Of a stretch of DNA of 64,000 nucleotides, positions 62,528 through 64,000 are shown piece after piece; within the stretch, counting starts at the first letter, position 1; each line of letters starts with the position of its first letter. This DNA is from an uncultured Acidimicrobiales bacterium (GTDB lineage: Bacteria > Actinomycetota > Acidimicrobiia > Acidimicrobiales > SZUA-35). A program made the translations under genes and the position numbers. The notes below the pieces were generated by a model that made no database searches, was not told where the DNA came from, and was given only the letters and a program-made list of their open reading frames with translations. The stretch is from the NCBI GenBank assembly GCA_937922805.1, contig CALAJV010000010.1, forward strand, positions 62,001 to 126,000. The letters are read 5' to 3'.

Positions 62528-63232
62528 GTGTCACCGGATGAAGTCGATACGTTGGGCCAACGACTAATTGATACTGCACTCGCTATGAACGAACGCGGAA
62601 TCAACAACGGAACCTCAGGCAACGTTTCGGTCCGAGTTCCCAACGGCCTGCTAATCACACCGTCGGGCATCCACTACGACCAACTCGGTCCCGCCGATTT
62701 GATTGAGATGGGCTTCGATCAATCATGGTCAGTCGTTGCCTCTGGCAGTCAGCAAACGAGACCTCATTCAGAAGTGGGCTCTTTGCGTCCGTCGTCGGAG
62801 TGGCGTTTTCACCTCGACATCATGCGGGAGCGGTCAGACGTGAACGCAATCGTTCACGCTCATCCCACGTCGGCCACCGCTCTATCTATACATGATCGCC
62901 CGATCGAAGCATTTCATTACATGGTTGGAGTAGCCGGAGGCCACGATATCCGCTGTGCTCGCTACGCCACGTTTGGAACCGAAGAACTATCGCGCAACGC
63001 TCTTGATGCGCTGAGCGATCGGAAGGCCTGTTTGCTCTCGCATCACGGAATCATCGCCGTTGGACCAAGCCTTGAGTCTGCGCTCTCAGTTGCGGTTGAA
63101 GTTGAGGTTCTGGCGGCGCAGTTTCTGGCGGCCCTGGCCATTGGCGACCCTCCGCTGTTATCAGCCAGTCAAATGGACGACGTGTTAGCCAAGATGGCAT
63201 CGCCCGACGGCTATGGTTCGAGCCCCCCATAA
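62528..63232 (+). CDS. Class II aldolase, L-fuculose-phosphate aldolase family
   Basis: A 234-residue zinc aldolase close to E. coli FucA along its length. It has NNGTSGNVSVR, ITPSGIHYDQL, SSEWRFHLDIM (metal-activating Glu), VHAHPTSATALSI (two zinc His), FHYMVGVAGGHDIRCARYATFG and LLSHHGIIAVG (third zinc His). FucA splits fuculose-1-phosphate into DHAP and lactaldehyde. Homologues also cleave 5-deoxy- or 5-methylthio-ribulose-1-phosphate in SAM by-product salvage, and the divergent S-adenosylhomocysteine hydrolase makes that alternative attractive. It starts at a GTG. A 12-residue stretch before SSEWRF is longer than in FucA. Confidence 0.88.
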   Translation: MSPDEVDTLGQRLIDTALAMNERGINNGTSGNVSVRVPNGLLITPSGIHYDQLGPADLIEMGFDQSWSVVASGSQQTRPHSEVGSLRPSSEWRFHLDIMRERSDVNAIVHAHPTSATALSIHDRPIEAFHYMVGVAGGHDIRCARYATFGTEELSRNALDALSDRKACLLSHHGIIAVGPSLESALSVAVEVEVLAAQFLAALAIGDPPLLSASQMDDVLAKMASPDGYGSSPP

Positions 63233-63403
63233 AAAATCCGGACATAGTACTGGCAGTTAGGATGTACTGGGCAGTAGCGATCTTGTTGTATTTCCCCATT
63301 GGCTGATTTACTGTTAAAGTAAAGAGAGTTGCGCACATCGGCCTTCTTACGGCTGGCTCGCAACCTTTCGGTGGGTAATCTAGGTGGGAATTCAGAGGTA
63401 ACA
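63233..63403 (+). promoter_or_regulatory. 5' region of a secreted-protein gene with inverted repeats
   Basis: A 171-bp spacer. TTTACT-GTTAA-AGTAAA (63307-63323) is a perfect 6-bp inverted repeat, a candidate operator. GTTGCG (63328-63333) pairs with CGCAAC (63359-63364), enclosing a GCC/GGC pair, and could fold in the mRNA leader. The gene itself has CAGAGG 8 nt before the ATG. No known riboswitch consensus is matched. Confidence 0.4.
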
Positions 63404-64000
63404 ATGACTGTGCACAGCAATGTTCGCTATTTTGCGTCCGATTTTGGTGTCGCTGAACGTCGGCGACGGATTTGGGTTCGCCAGGGTCGAAAGCTGGTTC
63501 TAGCGTCGACCGCTGTGGCGGGCCTGGTGTTCGGCGGCGCTGATTCTGCTAGCGCGATTCCAGACGATGGCAACCGCGGAACCACGTCAGAACCGGTCAC
63601 TCGGTCGAATTCAACGGAGTCTCCGTTCGGACGGTCCGATTCTGATACCCACGGCGGTGGAGAAGTTTCGTGGTCGGTGACGAGTACGCCTGTCGAGATC
63701 GATGTTGCCCCGTCAACCGAAACACCAACCACATACGGAGCCGTTTACCAACGGCCCGCCTTAGACGAAACTGTAGAGCCCGATTTCGACGAGTCAGAAA
63801 TCGATGCTGACAACGTTGTTGCCCCCGGGATTTATCGTAGCCCTGGCGTTACCGCCATCGTTGGAACTCCCGGGTCTGACCAGATATTCGTCGGCCCCGG
63901 ACAATCAGAAGGTAGCTACCAGGTTGATATCAACGGAGAGAAGTTTGCCCTTGAACCGGTTGACGTAGAAAATCTTCTGGCCATCATCAGCTACACCGGT
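63404..64000 (+). CDS. Secreted protein of unknown function (partial)
   Basis: Reading frame from the ATG at 63404 is open to the window end (199 codons); the 3' end is missing. The N terminus has a long basic n-region (RRRRIWVRQGRK) then LVLASTAVAGLVFGGADSASA, a signal peptide of the same long type as in the LAFTG proteins. A Ser/Thr/Pro/Asp-rich linker (52-130) leads to VVAPGIYRSPGVTAIVGTPGSDQIFVGPG, a pattern resembling the start of calcium-binding or beta-helix surface domains. The family is not recognised. Confidence 0.8.
   Translation, partial: MTVHSNVRYFASDFGVAERRRRIWVRQGRKLVLASTAVAGLVFGGADSASAIPDDGNRGTTSEPVTRSNSTESPFGRSDSDTHGGGEVSWSVTSTPVEIDVAPSTETPTTYGAVYQRPALDETVEPDFDESEIDADNVVAPGIYRSPGVTAIVGTPGSDQIFVGPGQSEGSYQVDINGEKFALEPVDVENLLAIISYTG

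Noticed and set aside
63233..63403. c-di-AMP (ydaO) riboswitch before the secreted-protein gene
   Set aside because: These riboswitches often precede wall-acting secreted proteins in actinobacteria, but the conserved GGGGACCCA and GGGGTGAATCC-type blocks are absent.

Overview
The window is one contiguous piece of bacterial chromosome, densely coding, with moderate GC content (mid-fifties percent by eye). The gene set points to an actinobacterium, most likely of the Acidimicrobiia or a related deep branch. It has a GuaB3-type IMP dehydrogenase paralogue next to guaA, HrcA/CIRCE-controlled groES-groEL, rplM-rpsI-glmM-glmS-acpS clustering, tsaE-tsaB-rimI-tsaD near groESL, LAFTG-anchored surface proteins, a DUF2277 gene and no outer-membrane assembly genes. 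Many genes begin with ATG or GTG only 6-8 nt after a TANNNT hexamer, which suggests leaderless mRNAs, also common in actinobacteria. The class assignment is inference; no rRNA gene is present to confirm it.

Layout. 1-3915 (minus): Mrp-type Na+/H+ antiporter genes mrpA-B-C-D, with mrpD cut by the window edge. 4053-5502: a Na+/Ca2+ exchanger-family protein and a small winged-helix regulator. 5712-14968: ribosomal proteins L13 and S9, then GlmM, an acidic orphan protein, a DMT-family exporter, a strikingly enlarged GlmS-like protein, AcpS and an unknown helical protein. 15179-22414: a homologue of tRNA-queuosine mannosyltransferase, a P1-family peptidase, a threonine dehydratase-like enzyme, an acyl-CoA ligase, a TfoX-N protein, and a Tat-exported molybdenum oxidoreductase with its cytochrome b partner.

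22592-30893: the t6A tRNA-modification genes tsaE, tsaB, rimI and tsaD, interrupted by a four-gene envelope cassette (ECF sigma factor, transmembrane Ser/Thr kinase, OmpA-domain lipoprotein with nine novel 22-residue repeats, membrane-anchored protein). 30921-36289: DUF2277, a HAD hydrolase, a YdbS/YdbT-like PH-domain pair, then CIRCE-groES-groEL. 36511-40997: a tandem duplication of two 680-residue Ala-rich coiled-coil surface proteins, each with a LAFTG sorting signal and a nearly identical 51-bp upstream element.

41157-53599: unknown secreted proteins, a YcaQ-type DNA glycosylase, guaB3-guaA, a DUF1996 protein, a DUF368 (PopT-type) lipid-carrier transporter, an acyltransferase-3 protein lacking its usual histidine, a TPR membrane protein and a dienelactone hydrolase. 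53678-61125: PcrA helicase, then a BMP/nucleoside ABC transporter operon. 61189-64000: an S-adenosylhomocysteine hydrolase divergent from a FucA-like class II aldolase, and the start of a secreted protein cut by the window end.

The most novel-looking content is the kinase/sigma/repeat-lipoprotein cassette, the tandem LAFTG coiled-coil pair with its shared 5' element, the GlmS-like protein with an insertion between its catalytic cysteine and the rest of the glutaminase domain, and a C-terminal SEAES...VRIF peptide shared by two otherwise unrelated proteins. I found no tRNA or rRNA gene, CRISPR array, prophage or insertion sequence.
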